Shown: positions 1-9,300 of the stretch, piece by piece
Layout of the letters: each line of letters starts with the position of its first letter
Numbering within the stretch: the stretch's first letter is position 1
Source: an uncultured Granulosicoccus sp.
GTDB lineage: Bacteria; Pseudomonadota; Gammaproteobacteria; Granulosicoccales; Granulosicoccaceae
Assembly: GCA_947499955.1 (NCBI GenBank)
Contig: CANMQI010000033.1
Location: 1 to 40,169 of the forward strand
Length of the DNA: 40,169 bases
Reading direction: 5' to 3'
Translations under genes and position numbers: made by a program
The notes under the pieces: generated by a model
What the model saw: the letters and a program-made list of their open reading frames with translations, nothing else
Told to the model about the DNA's origin: nothing
Databases searched by the model: none

Positions 1-479
1 TCTGCTGCCAAGCGCGCCTGTTCTTCCTCGGCTGCCTTTTCTGCTGCCAAGCGCGCCTGCTCTTCCTCGGCCGCCTTCTCTGCTGCCAATCGTGCTTGTT
101 CTTCCTCGGCTGCCTTCTCTGCTGCCAAGCGCGCCTGTTCTTCCTCGGCTGCCTTCTCTGCTGCCAAGCGTGCCTGTTCTTCCACCCGGGCAGCCTCTAT
201 CCGGCGCTGCTCGGCTGCTGCCGCCTGGGCCTGCAGCTTTTCATCCTCTTCCGCTTCCAGCGCCAGCAAGGCCCTTTCGGCAGCGCGTACTTCAGCCTCG
301 CTCTGCGTACTGCCTGGGCTCGCGATGGCCTCGTCAGCCGGAGCCGGAGCATCGCCGACAAATCCGATCGATTTCACCGCCCAGACACACAAGCCCACCC
401 ACATCAACGCCGCGATGGTCAGTACCAACCAGGTGCTGCGGGTCCGGGTAAATGTCTCGTATCGGGTATCGATATTCAT
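1..479 (-). CDS. TolA-like membrane-anchored coiled-coil protein (partial, C-terminus off window)
   Basis: This is an open minus-strand frame starting at ATG 479 and running off the left edge without a stop. The product begins MNIDTRYETFTRTRST, followed by one hydrophobic segment (about residues 17-36, WLVLTIAALMWVGLCVWAV). After an acidic, Pro/Ala-rich linker comes a long Ala/Glu/Lys/Gln/Arg helix. That helix consists of 13-residue units of the type EEEQARLAAEKAA, repeated at least four times. A short cytoplasmic N-terminus, one membrane anchor and a charged alanine-rich helix resemble TolA or TonB-like spacers and SPOR-domain anchors. The C-terminal functional domain is outside the window, so the family cannot be fixed. 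It is divergent from the lipoprotein gene at 670. Confidence 0.75.
   Translation of the reverse strand, partial: MNIDTRYETFTRTRSTWLVLTIAALMWVGLCVWAVKSIGFVGDAPAPADEAIASPGSTQSEAEVRAAERALLALEAEEDEKLQAQAAAAEQRRIEAARVEEQARLAAEKAAEEEQARLAAEKAAEEEQARLAAEKAAEEEQARLAAEKAAEEEQARLAA
4..183. repeat. 39-bp in-frame tandem repeat, four full copies plus a partial one
   Basis: Units begin at 4, 43, 82, 121 and 160 with GCTGCCAA. The first four are full length and the fifth breaks off near 183. Differences between copies are mostly third-codon-position changes on the minus strand (for example CGC/CGA/CGT for Arg), so the protein repeat of 13 residues is kept exact. The period is a multiple of three, so copy-number change would lengthen or shorten the coiled coil without a frameshift. 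Confidence 0.9.
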
Positions 480-669
480 CAGTCAATCAGCTAAGCGCCC
501 AGTTTGCGGGTTTCATACTGGCAACACAACTGAGACAAGACCAGCATTTCATCAAACCAGACCATCGTCTCATTTTCCAGCTCGACGACTTTGAGAGAAA
601 GGCCACGGACATTTCAGGCCAGCCCACTAAGCTGCACACCTCACCCGACGAGTCTCTTGACACTCAGCC

Positions 670-2073
670 ATGTACAACTCTGCAAGCGCCATCACAGGCC
701 GACTGCCTCTCGTCCTGTTAGTGATCAGCCTTTCAGGCTGCGACTGGGTAGATTCTACCGGAGTCCAGGGGGCAACTGTCACTGTCAGCCTGCGTAATGG
801 CGAAGCTGTAGCCATCAATGAAAAGGTCGCCCTGACCGCCCCGCTGGTGGGTGAAGGCTCGGAATTGACGAACTGGACGTGGGAACTGGATGGCGCCGAT
901 ACCCTGGGTCGTTGCAATGTGTTCAGCGGTTTTGATGAACAACTGTCTGTCACATCATTGAGTGATGCCTGCACTGACGGCAATGCCTGCACCTTTGCCA
1001 TTGATGAAACCGGCAGTGAAGGCAATGCCACCAGCTTTACCTTGCAGATGCCCGAGTTGCGAGCACCGGTGGCGCTGAACTACCGATTGCTGGCAACTCG
1101 GGAAGATGGCGCTACCGTCGAACGCCAGCAACTGATCTGCGGTCTGTCGATCAACGAGGCCCCTGAGGCGAACGACGACAGCTACCTGGCCATGCCCGGC
1201 GAGGTACTCATTGTGGCAGGCGACAGCAACAACAGCCTGCTGGCCAATGACAGCGACGATGATGATGTGCGAAATTCAGCGCTCACGATCAATGGCATCG
1301 TCACGCAGCCTGCCCATGCCGCGCAATTTTCCGTCGATCCGGATGGTGGTTTCCTGTATGAGCCGCGCAGTGATCTGCCACTCAATGACAATGGCTTCAC
1401 CGAGGATCGTTTTGTCTATTCGCTGACGGATGGTGTGCATCAGGTCACAGCCATCGCCGTCTTGCGTATCGCCAGCGACAACGAGGCGCCAAACCAATTG
1501 CAAGCCATACCGGATCTGAGTCTCACGGCCACCGGCGGAATCGAAACCACCAGTCCCGATGCCCAGCTGATCGACCTGTCAACCTACTTCACCGACCCCG
1601 ATGGCGACACCCTGACATTTTTCGTTTCAGCGCAGCAATTGCCTGCCTCGGGCAATGTCACCGTCAGCGCAGAGGGCCTTCTGCGGGCCGAACCGACGCT
1701 GGTCGATATCGGCAGGTACCGTGTCGAGCTGGTCGTCAGCGACGGCCTGGAATCCATCAGCGATGTGTTTCTGCTCAGCATTGCCGAACCGGATGCCAAC
1801 CGGGACAACAATGCCCCGGACGCCGAGGATATCAACAACCGCATTGTTCGCGATCAGTTCGAATACGATGTCAGCAGATTCTTCAGCGACCCGGACGGCG
1901 ATACGCTGGAATTCAGTGCCGAGGGCCTGCCCGACGACGTGGAGATCGACAGCGATGGCGTCATCAGCGGTCAGGCAGGTCGCAGTAACCGTGGCCGCTG
2001 GCTGATCCGTGTCCATGCCGATGATGGCAAGGGTGGTACCAGCAACGATGCCTTTCTGCTGGATATCAGATAG
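670..2073 (+). CDS. Lipoprotein with cadherin-like / Ig-like repeat domains
   Basis: The 467-residue product has a lipoprotein signal: hydrophobic LPLVLLVIS followed by lipobox LSGC, giving lipidated Cys24. Residue +2 is Asp, which in E. coli signals retention at the inner membrane; whether the rule holds here is unknown. About residues 165-268 look like a bacterial cadherin-like (VCBS/Big_9-type) domain, with ANDDSY at the start, NSLLANDSDDDD and a closing FVYSLTDGVHQV. Two further repeats (about 278-372 and 380-467) each carry FTDPDGDTL or FSDPDGDTLEF and end like dystroglycan-type cadherin or He_PIG domains. Cys82, Cys101, Cys107 and Cys157 could form disulfides. Such proteins bind calcium or carbohydrate and mediate surface contacts. 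The stop overlaps the convergent hisN-like gene by 8 bp. No clear ribosome site precedes the ATG. Confidence 0.8.
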   Translation: MYNSASAITGRLPLVLLVISLSGCDWVDSTGVQGATVTVSLRNGEAVAINEKVALTAPLVGEGSELTNWTWELDGADTLGRCNVFSGFDEQLSVTSLSDACTDGNACTFAIDETGSEGNATSFTLQMPELRAPVALNYRLLATREDGATVERQQLICGLSINEAPEANDDSYLAMPGEVLIVAGDSNNSLLANDSDDDDVRNSALTINGIVTQPAHAAQFSVDPDGGFLYEPRSDLPLNDNGFTEDRFVYSLTDGVHQVTAIAVLRIASDNEAPNQLQAIPDLSLTATGGIETTSPDAQLIDLSTYFTDPDGDTLTFFVSAQQLPASGNVTVSAEGLLRAEPTLVDIGRYRVELVVSDGLESISDVFLLSIAEPDANRDNNAPDAEDINNRIVRDQFEYDVSRFFSDPDGDTLEFSAEGLPDDVEIDSDGVISGQAGRSNRGRWLIRVHADDGKGGTSNDAFLLDIR

Positions 2074-2893
2074 CCTGCAACTGCTGCAGGGTCTGCTGAT
2101 GAAGTTCGGCCGACCCTGCGGCAATGACGAAGCCACCATCCACGGCACTGTCCCCTTCCCAGTTGCTGACCACGCCACCAGCGGCCTCGATCAATGGAAT
2201 GAGTGCCAGTATGTCGTAAGGCTTCAGGTCACAGTCGAGCACCACATCCACGAATCCGGATGCCAGCAGCGCATAGGCGTAGCAGTCGCCGCCATAGCGC
2301 GATAGCCGAACCGCATCCCTGACACGGGAAAACGCCGCCTGCGAATCGGGCGTGTCGAACATGTCCGGTGTCGTGCAATACATCGTGGCGCGGTCCAGAG
2401 CAACGTTCTGTCGCGTCTTCAACGTGGTGCGCCTGCCACGGCTCTGCAGCCATGACTGTCCGCCTATCGACAGGTAGCGTTCATCCAGAAATGGCTGATC
2501 CATGACACCGAGCACGGCATCACGACCGTTGAACAGGCCGATAAGAGTGCCCCACAACGGCATGCCACTCATGAACGCCCGGGTACCATCGATGGGATCG
2601 ACGACCCAGGTCAGCCCGCTGTCGCCTATCACGGTTTCATGCTCTTCCCCATGAAAGCCGATATCCGGAAACTCGTTCAGCAAGCACTCGCGAATGGCAA
2701 GTTCTGCCTGTCGATCCGCCTGGGTCACCGGGTCGAACGCCTGTTCCCCTGCCTTGTTGTCTATCTGCATGTCCGCGCGGAAGTAGCGCAGAGTGATCTC
2801 ACCAGCGGCTTGCGCTGCCCGTTCAGCGGCAGCCAGCAGTTGTGCAAGCCTTTCCGGGGACACGTCAACGGGGGAATTCTTGATCAGGTTCAT
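2066..2893 (-). CDS. hisN: Inositol-monophosphatase-family histidinol-phosphatase
   Basis: A 275-residue metal-dependent phosphatase. Family signatures are GEEHE (about 82-86) and DPIDGT (99-104) for metal binding, and the C-terminal stretch KPYDILALIPLIEAAGG that supplies the last metal aspartate. The run GTRAFMSGMPLWGTL after the DPIDGT motif matches the HisN-type branch (histidinol-phosphate to histidinol, histidine pathway) better than SuhB or CysQ, but substrate calls within this superfamily are uncertain. The ATG at 2893 was chosen; a TTG 36 bp upstream (2929) would add 12 residues with no better ribosome site. No other histidine gene is nearby. It is convergent with the lipoprotein gene to its left. 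Confidence 0.82.
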   Translation of the reverse strand: MNLIKNSPVDVSPERLAQLLAAAERAAQAAGEITLRYFRADMQIDNKAGEQAFDPVTQADRQAELAIRECLLNEFPDIGFHGEEHETVIGDSGLTWVVDPIDGTRAFMSGMPLWGTLIGLFNGRDAVLGVMDQPFLDERYLSIGGQSWLQSRGRRTTLKTRQNVALDRATMYCTTPDMFDTPDSQAAFSRVRDAVRLSRYGGDCYAYALLASGFVDVVLDCDLKPYDILALIPLIEAAGGVVSNWEGDSAVDGGFVIAAGSAELHQQTLQQLQAI

Positions 2894-3182
2894 TTTTTCT
2901 GCAGTGGGGAGTCGAGTAACCGTAAACAACCGTCAGGAGTAGCCGTGCTGGCGACGGTCTTGCCTTGAACCTGAAGCATAATCTCACACGGCAGACAAAT
3001 ACAGCGAATCAGGATCTGCAGGATGGCAGCCGAGCACGATGTGCCGCCGGCGTCAGGCCTGAACAGAGCACCGCAGATTACCCATCGGATACCGGAATAC
3101 CGTTATCTGCAGGGCTTCTCAGCTTGATTTGCGTCTTCGCTCTGCCTATACCCCGAGACCGGAAAGTTTTCCTGAACACGAC

Positions 3183-3479
3183 ATGATGGCAACAAGACTA
3201 CCTCGCAGATCGGCCTTGCTCGGCACACTCGTGCTGGCCAGTCTGCTGCCGCTCATGGGTGGCTGCGCACATGTCAATCTGACGCAGATTGCCTATGAGA
3301 TGTTGCGCCAGGAGGACTGCAAGCTGAATCGTCTGGATGACTTCTGCACGCGTACCTTTGCACGCGAATACCTGGAGTACGAGCGTCTGCGACAAGACTT
3401 TCTGCGCAGCCAGTCGCAGCGGGCATGGCGCGCCGAACAAGACGCGACTACACTGCAGCCATCCACTCAACTGAACTGA
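3183..3479 (+). CDS. Small putative lipoprotein of unknown function
   Basis: A 98-residue product (MMATRLPRRSALLGTL...) with a basic n-region, a leucine-rich core and LMGGC as a plausible lipobox, so probably lipidated at the cysteine and exported. The mature part is short, charged and helical, rich in Arg, Glu and Gln, with two cysteines (QEDCKLNRLDDFC) that could pair. The frame is open upstream to 3129, but the ATG pair at 3183/3186 is the start that gives a signal peptide. It ends 9 bp before the glycerophosphodiesterase gene, so the two are likely co-transcribed. I do not recognise the family. Confidence 0.6.
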   Translation: MMATRLPRRSALLGTLVLASLLPLMGGCAHVNLTQIAYEMLRQEDCKLNRLDDFCTRTFAREYLEYERLRQDFLRSQSQRAWRAEQDATTLQPSTQLN

Positions 3480-3488
3480 TTTTTCCTC

Positions 3489-4274
3489 ATGTCAGACGCC
3501 ACTGGCCCGGCTCTACTTGCACGCATCATCGCCCACCGCGGTGCATCGGGTGATGCACCTGAAAACACCCTGGCAGCACTGTCCCTGGCGGCCGATCACG
3601 GTGCCAGCTGTGTCGAGATCGATGTGTCGATCAGCGCCGATGGCGTACCCTTCGTGCACCACGACGACAAACTCGATCGCTGCACCAACGGCCAGGGCCT
3701 TCTGTGTGAACACAGCGCCGCCGAGCTGGACCTGCTGGATGCCAGCAAGGGCATGGCAGACTTCGCCGGTGAACCGCTTCCACGACTGGCAGCCGTATTC
3801 GATCTGCTAGAGGCACGAGGAATGGGGCTGAACCTGGAAATAAAACCCCGCAAGGGACTGGAAGAAAAAACCGTCGAGGCCATCTGTACTCTGGTGGAAG
3901 AGCGCTGGCCCTCGCACTTGCCGCTGGTATTTTCCAGTTTCAGCTGGAGCTCATTGGCAATGGCCCGGGAGCGTCTTCCCGATACTCCTCGCGGCCTGCT
4001 GGTGGGTGGTATTCCCGACGACTGGGAAGCACTGACAGAAACCTACGGCTGCCGCAACATTCACTGCGACGGTGCCAGCCTTACCCCGGCCCAGACCAGA
4101 GAATTACGACAGGCGGGTCTGGGTATCTATTGCTACACCGTCAATGATCCGGAACAGGCTGCACGCCTACTCGGCATCAGTGATGACATGCAAGCGGGTC
4201 ATGTCGAGGATGCCGGGGTTCATGGCATCTTTACCGATTATCCGAAGCTTCTAGCAGCGTATCTCGGTACTTGA
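3489..4274 (+). CDS. ugpQ: Glycerophosphodiester phosphodiesterase (cytosolic UgpQ type)
   Basis: A 261-residue GDPD-family TIM barrel. It hydrolyses glycerophosphodiesters (for example glycerophosphocholine) to glycerol-3-phosphate and an alcohol. The catalytic set is visible: His16 in AHRGASG, Glu43 and Asp45 in CVEIDVS, His58 in VHHDD, then LNLEIKP and the closing GIFTDYP. There is no signal peptide and the length fits cytosolic UgpQ (about 250) rather than periplasmic GlpQ (about 350). It follows the small lipoprotein gene by 9 bp. Its last 44 bp overlap the convergent hydrolase gene, so both frames read the same DNA there. No ugp transporter genes are adjacent. Confidence 0.88.
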   Translation: MSDATGPALLARIIAHRGASGDAPENTLAALSLAADHGASCVEIDVSISADGVPFVHHDDKLDRCTNGQGLLCEHSAAELDLLDASKGMADFAGEPLPRLAAVFDLLEARGMGLNLEIKPRKGLEEKTVEAICTLVEERWPSHLPLVFSSFSWSSLAMARERLPDTPRGLLVGGIPDDWEALTETYGCRNIHCDGASLTPAQTRELRQAGLGIYCYTVNDPEQAARLLGISDDMQAGHVEDAGVHGIFTDYPKLLAAYLGT

Positions 4275-5169
4275 ACTGGGTGCCGGGGATCAGACCCGGA
4301 TCACCTTGTGCCAATGCCTCCAGCATGCGTGGCCACAGCAGATGCCAGCAGCAACCGTGTGAGAATTGTTGCATCACGAAGCCGGTGGCCTGCGGCTGCT
4401 CCATGATGAACCGTCGCACCAGCGGCGGTGGAATCACGGCATCCCGACCACCCAGAAAGTGCCACTGCCAGACATCCTTGCGCAGCGGCAGCGACTCGGC
4501 CGGATTGATCGAACTGTGCAGCGGGGAATATCCGTGATGCAATGTCCACGCGCGGGTATCCAGATTGCCGGCGATGGTGACCACTCGCGTGACCATCGGG
4601 TTCTCTTCTGCCAGCAACATGGCCAGTGCACCGCCACCGCTGTGCCCCATCAGCCATAGTTCACTGGCGCCAAAACGCTCAGCCAGCACTCGCAGTGCGG
4701 AGGCCATGCTGTCAATCACCGTGCGTGAATAGCGACCGGAGGTCCAGAGTGAATCGTCACAGCCATCGTCACCGGACGTACCGTTATAGCAGGGCCGCCC
4801 CAGATAGGCTGCCGGCTGATCATCCAGCTTCATCAGGCGAAGCATCAGTGGCCTCCGCGGGGTCGGATCAGCCATGACGATGGTTCGATGAACCCAGGGA
4901 GTGCCATCGCCTTCCAGGTAGACATGCAGGATTCCGCCACTCTTCGATGATCGCCGGGAGACGCTACCCGCCTGCGCCTGTGCATTGTGATACACCAGCA
5001 ACTTGAAGCCACCGGCCACCAGGCGGGAGCGCTCGAAGCCCTGACTCTCGGCCAACTCATCCAGTTTGCCGGCGGGGCTTGCACAAGCCTGTAACAGGCA
5101 GACCAGCAACACGGCAACCCAACGTGCCAGCGGGCACACACCATTCCGAATCGGCTTATCAGACATCAT
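4231..5169 (-). CDS. Alpha/beta-hydrolase-fold lipoprotein
   Basis: The 312-residue product has a lipoprotein signal peptide (WVAVLLVCLLQAC, lipidated Cys29). The nucleophile elbow GHSGGG places the catalytic Ser at residue 177. GGRDAVIPP carries the likely acid and FSHGCCWH the likely histidine. YLEGDGTPW (about 84-92) could supply the oxyanion hole. A cysteine-rich patch (PCYNGTSGDDGCDD) suggests a disulfide in the mature exported domain. The fold implies an esterase, lipase or peptidase; the substrate cannot be read from sequence. Start ATG 5169; 5166 is an equivalent in-frame ATG. It overlaps ugpQ tail to tail and is divergent from the efflux operon. Confidence 0.8.
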   Translation of the reverse strand: MMSDKPIRNGVCPLARWVAVLLVCLLQACASPAGKLDELAESQGFERSRLVAGGFKLLVYHNAQAQAGSVSRRSSKSGGILHVYLEGDGTPWVHRTIVMADPTPRRPLMLRLMKLDDQPAAYLGRPCYNGTSGDDGCDDSLWTSGRYSRTVIDSMASALRVLAERFGASELWLMGHSGGGALAMLLAEENPMVTRVVTIAGNLDTRAWTLHHGYSPLHSSINPAESLPLRKDVWQWHFLGGRDAVIPPPLVRRFIMEQPQATGFVMQQFSHGCCWHLLWPRMLEALAQGDPGLIPGTQFKYRDTLLEASDNR

Positions 5170-5226
5170 CCAGCGGTCCCTTCAGTCATTCGCCTGATCG
5201 TGCATTGGCGTGAACCGCTTGTAACA

Positions 5227-5266
5227 CGTCATGACGGCTCCTGCGCTGTCAAACAGCCACTATACT
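5227..5266 (+). promoter_or_regulatory. Palindrome and TATACT -10-like box upstream of the efflux operon
   Basis: The divergent 129-bp space between the hydrolase and efflux genes holds a perfect 10-bp palindrome, CGTCATGACG, at 5227-5236. A good -10 element, TATACT, lies at 5261-5266, about 17 bp before the AGGAG at 5283-5287. No convincing -35 lies 16-18 bp upstream of the -10, which would suit an activated or otherwise regulated promoter. The palindrome is a candidate operator only. Confidence 0.3.
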
Positions 5267-5298
5267 GTATCGGTCACTCGGAAGGAGCAGTATGCATC

Positions 5299-6384
5299 GT
5301 GAATAAGTCGTGGCTCGCAGCCGGGACCGTCGTCATCGTCCTGAGCTTGTGGATGGCCACTGGCCTGCTGCAATCCGACGACGCCGGACTTGCAGAGGAA
5401 GACAAGTCCGACCCCTTGATGACGGTCGAGGTACAAACGGTTGAACTGCAGGAAATGGCGCGGAAAATCGCCTTGCAGGGAGAACTGGCACCCGCGCAAT
5501 ACCTGCTGCTCAAAGCCGAGACCAGTGGCAAGGTCGACGAATTACTGGTCGGCAAGGGCTCGCGGGTCAGCCGTGACGATGCGCTCGTACAGCTTGATCT
5601 GGGAAGTCGGCTGAACACGCTTGCCGAAGCATCGGCGCGCGTCAAGAGCGCTCGTAGTGAACAGGAAGCCGCCGAGACTCTGCAACGGCAACGCCTGCAA
5701 TCCAAGGTGCAATCCGAGCAGGCTGAAGCTGCGCTGGAATCCGCCCTGGCACAGCTGCGCAATATCGAACTGGATATCAACCGCACCACCATTGCTGCCC
5801 CCTTCGACGCTCTGGTGAATGATCTGCCGGTGGAGCGCGGAGAGCTGATCGAACGAGGCGATGTGGTCGCCGAGCTGGTCGACAACAGTGCCTTTGATGT
5901 CACGGCGCAGGCGGCACAGCAGGCGGTGTCGACACTGCAGATTGGCCAGCCGGTCAGCGTCGAGCTGATCACCGGTGAATCCCTACCTGGCAAATTGACT
6001 TATATATCATCGATTGCCGATCCCCAGACACGCAGCTTCCGCGTTGAAGCACGGGTCGACAATCCGGGTGCCGCCTTTGCAGCCGGCATCAGTGCAACAT
6101 TGACCATTCCCGTGGAGCAGGTCGAAGCCACCTTCATCACCCCATCAGCCCTGTCGCTGGGTGACGATGGAGAACTCGGCGTCAAGGCGGTCGATGCAGA
6201 CAACCGTGTGCTCTTCCTGCCAATCCAGCTGGTCAGCACATCGATAGAGGGGGCCTGGGTCAGCGGTATCCCGGCAGGCACCCGCCTCATTACCCTGGGT
6301 CAGGGGTTTGTCGGCCTGGGTGAGCAGGTACAGACCCAGCCGGCGCAGGCAGAAGACCGGCCAGCCGTCAGCGGTCAGAACTGA
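5299..6384 (+). CDS. RND efflux periplasmic adaptor (membrane fusion protein)
   Basis: A 361-residue adaptor linking an inner-membrane RND pump to an outer-membrane channel. The N-terminal anchor is about residues 6-24 (GTVVIVLSLWMATGLL). The lipoyl half-motif around ALQGELAPAQ is followed by KVDELLVGKGSRVSRDDALVQLD, a helical hairpin rich in Glu/Gln/Arg/Ala, the second lipoyl half (TTIAAPFDALVNDLPVERGE) and beta-barrel and proximal domains. The start is taken as GTG 5299, giving MNKSWLAAG; AGGAG lies 11 bp upstream. An in-frame GTG at 5200 would add 33 residues ahead of the anchor and looks wrong. The stop is 1 bp before the pump gene, so translation is probably coupled. No outer-membrane factor gene is visible. 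Confidence 0.88.
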   Translation: MNKSWLAAGTVVIVLSLWMATGLLQSDDAGLAEEDKSDPLMTVEVQTVELQEMARKIALQGELAPAQYLLLKAETSGKVDELLVGKGSRVSRDDALVQLDLGSRLNTLAEASARVKSARSEQEAAETLQRQRLQSKVQSEQAEAALESALAQLRNIELDINRTTIAAPFDALVNDLPVERGELIERGDVVAELVDNSAFDVTAQAAQQAVSTLQIGQPVSVELITGESLPGKLTYISSIADPQTRSFRVEARVDNPGAAFAAGISATLTIPVEQVEATFITPSALSLGDDGELGVKAVDADNRVLFLPIQLVSTSIEGAWVSGIPAGTRLITLGQGFVGLGEQVQTQPAQAEDRPAVSGQN

Positions 6385-6385
6385 C

Positions 6386-9300
6386 ATGTACGCGCTCATC
6401 GATGCCGCCTTCGATCGCAGCCGCACGGTCATCATGCTGATGCTGTTCCTGCTGGCCAGCGGTATCGTGGCCTACGCCAGCATTCCCAAGGAATCCGAGC
6501 CGGATGTTCCGATTCCCATCATCTATGTCTCGATGACCCACGACGGTATTTCACCCGATGATGCGGAGCGTCTGTTGGTGCGCCCCATGGAAAAGGAGCT
6601 GCAGAGCATCAGCGGTGTCAAGGAAATGAGCAGCACCGCCGGTGAGGGCCACGCCTCGGTCCTGCTGGAATTCGATGCCGGCTTCGATGGCGACAAGGCC
6701 CTGGCCGATGTGCGTGAACGTGTCGATGTGGCCAGATCCAGCCTGCCAGCCGCGACCGATGAACCGAGCGTCAACGAGGTCAATATCGCGCTTTTTCCGG
6801 TTCTCAACATCAGCCTGTCGGGCCCCCTGCCCGAGCGCACGCTGATACGCATTGCCCGCAGCCTCAAGGACAAGCTCGAAGCGCTGCCCGGCATACTGGA
6901 AGCAGATATCGCCGGCGAGCGTGAAGAGGTGCTCGAGATCGTGGTCGACCCGCTGGTCATGGAAAGCTATCAGCTGGATTTCGACTCCCTGTTCTCACTC
7001 ATCCGCAACAACAACCTGCTGGTGGCAGCCGGTGCCATCGACACCGGTGCAGGACGCATGGTCCTGAAAGTACCCGGGGTCATCGAGAACATCGACGATG
7101 TCATGAGCCTGCCGGTAAAGGTCACCGACACCGCCGTGGTGACCTTCGGCGATGTGGCCAGCATTCGCCGCACCTACAAGGACCCGAACAGCTTTGCCAG
7201 ACTCGACGGTCAGCCGACGCTGGTTCTGGAGATCTCCAAACGCCTCGGCGCCAACATCATCGAAACCATCGATGCGGTACGCGAGGTGGTCAGCACCGAA
7301 CAGCAGCGTCTACCAGCCACACTGGTCATCGGCTTCCACCAGGACAAGTCGGAAGAGACCCAGATCATGCTGACCGATCTGCAGAACAACGTCATTTCCG
7401 GAGTCGTTCTGGTCATGATCGTGATCATGGCAACGCTGGGTATCCGGTCGTCGATTCTTGTCGGTTTTGCCATTCCGGGCTCCTTTCTCACCGGCATCCT
7501 GGTGATCAACGCCATGGGCTATACGATGAACGTGGTGGTTCTGTTCAGCCTGATCCTGGTGGTCGGCATGCTCGTGGACGGCGCCATCATTGTCTCCGAA
7601 CTGGCGGATCGCAACATCGATGCCGGCATGAATACCGCCGATGCCTATGCCAATGCCAGCAAGCGCATGGCCTGGCCGGTCATTGCCTCCACCTTCACCA
7701 CACTGGCCGTGTTCTTCCCGCTGCTGTTCTGGCCCGGCCTGATCGGCCAGTTCATGCGCTACATGCCCATCACCGTGATCAGCTGTCTGCTGGCGTCACT
7801 GGCCATGGCTCTGATCTTCATTCCGGTGTTCGGCAAGTACATCGGTCGCGCCAATTCGTCAGCCAGAGCTCATGACGGGGCGACGCTACAGGGTCACGAA
7901 GACATCTATGACCCGACTGTCCAGAACTTCGAGCAGCTGACCTCAGACAGTGGCCGTGCTCGCGCCGGCTATCTGTCGCTGCTGCATACGCTGCTGCTCA
8001 ACCCCGTCAAGACCCTGTTGTCAGTGCTTGCCTTCACGGTTATCAGCTATGTGCTCTATGGCATGATCGGCAAGGGGGTCGAATTCTTCCCCGGTGTCGA
8101 ACCCGAGTCCATGGCAATACAGGTCCATGCACGAGGGGATCTGTCCATCCGCGAAAAGGACAGGATCATGCGACGTGTCGAACAGCGCCTGTTCGATCGT
8201 GATGAGATCGAATCCGTCTACACCCGCACAGGTACGTCGGGCAATGATGATGGCGGCGACATCATCGGCACCATCAACCTGGAGTTCATCGACTGGGATC
8301 TGCGCCGCAAGGCCGCCGAGATCACGACCGAGCTGCGCCAGGAACTCAGCGATATTGCCGGTATCCGGGTCGAATTCGCCGCCAATGAAGGGGGACCGGA
8401 TGGCGGTGGCAAGCCCATCAACATTCAGGTCAGCGCACCGACCAGCAAGATGGACAGCACCGTGGATGCGCTACGCCGGATCATGCGTGAACAGGGCAAT
8501 TTCGTCGATGTCAGCGACAACCGCGCCTTGCCCGGTATCGAATGGCGACTGCAGGTTGATCGCCAGGAGGCGGCACGCTACGGCGCCGATGTCGCCCTGA
8601 TCGGCAATGCCATTCAGTTGATCACCACCGGGATACGGGTGGCAGGCTATCGACCCGATGATGCCACCGACGAGCTGGACATTCGGGTGCGCTACCCACT
8701 CGAGCAACGCAATCTGGACCAGATCAGTCAGCTTCGAGTGCCCACGCGTCTGGGCATGGTGCCGATTTCCAATTTTGTCAGTGTCAGCCCCGCTCCAAAG
8801 ACCGGCGTCATCAAGCGCGCCGATGGACGCCGCGTCATTACCGTGGAAGCCGATGTTGCCGAAGGCAGCCTGGTCGACACCGAGCTCAAGACGCTCCAGG
8901 CCACACTGCTGGAGCAGTCTCCCGACCCTGAAATCAGTGTCCAGTTCAAGGGTGAAGCCGAAGAGCAGCAGGAAACCATGATCTTTCTGATGACGGCCTT
9001 CATCTCTGCCATCTTCCTGATGACCCTGATTCTGGTCACCCAGTTCAACAGCCTCTATCAGGCGTTCCTGGTGCTGACAGCCATCGTGTTCTCCACCTCC
9101 GGCGTACTGATCGGCCTGATGATTACCGGGCAGACCTTTGGCATCGTCATGGTGGGAATCGGCATCATTGCGCTCGCCGGCATCGTGGTGAACAATAATA
9201 TCGTGTTGATCGACACCTACAACAGCTATATCCGGCAAGGCGCCCCCGCCATTCAGGCGGCACTGATCACAGGATCTGCCCGGGCAAGACCGGTATTACT

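Noticed and set aside
2965..3186. Plus-strand frame of 73 codons before the small lipoprotein gene
   Set aside because: No family resemblance, weak start and composition unlike the neighbours; treated as intergenic.
5292..5306. Four-codon ORF (ATG to TAA) overlapping the GTG start of the adaptor gene, with AGGAG 4 bp upstream
   Set aside because: It could be a coupling mini-ORF, but such a short frame arises easily by chance and nothing else supports it.
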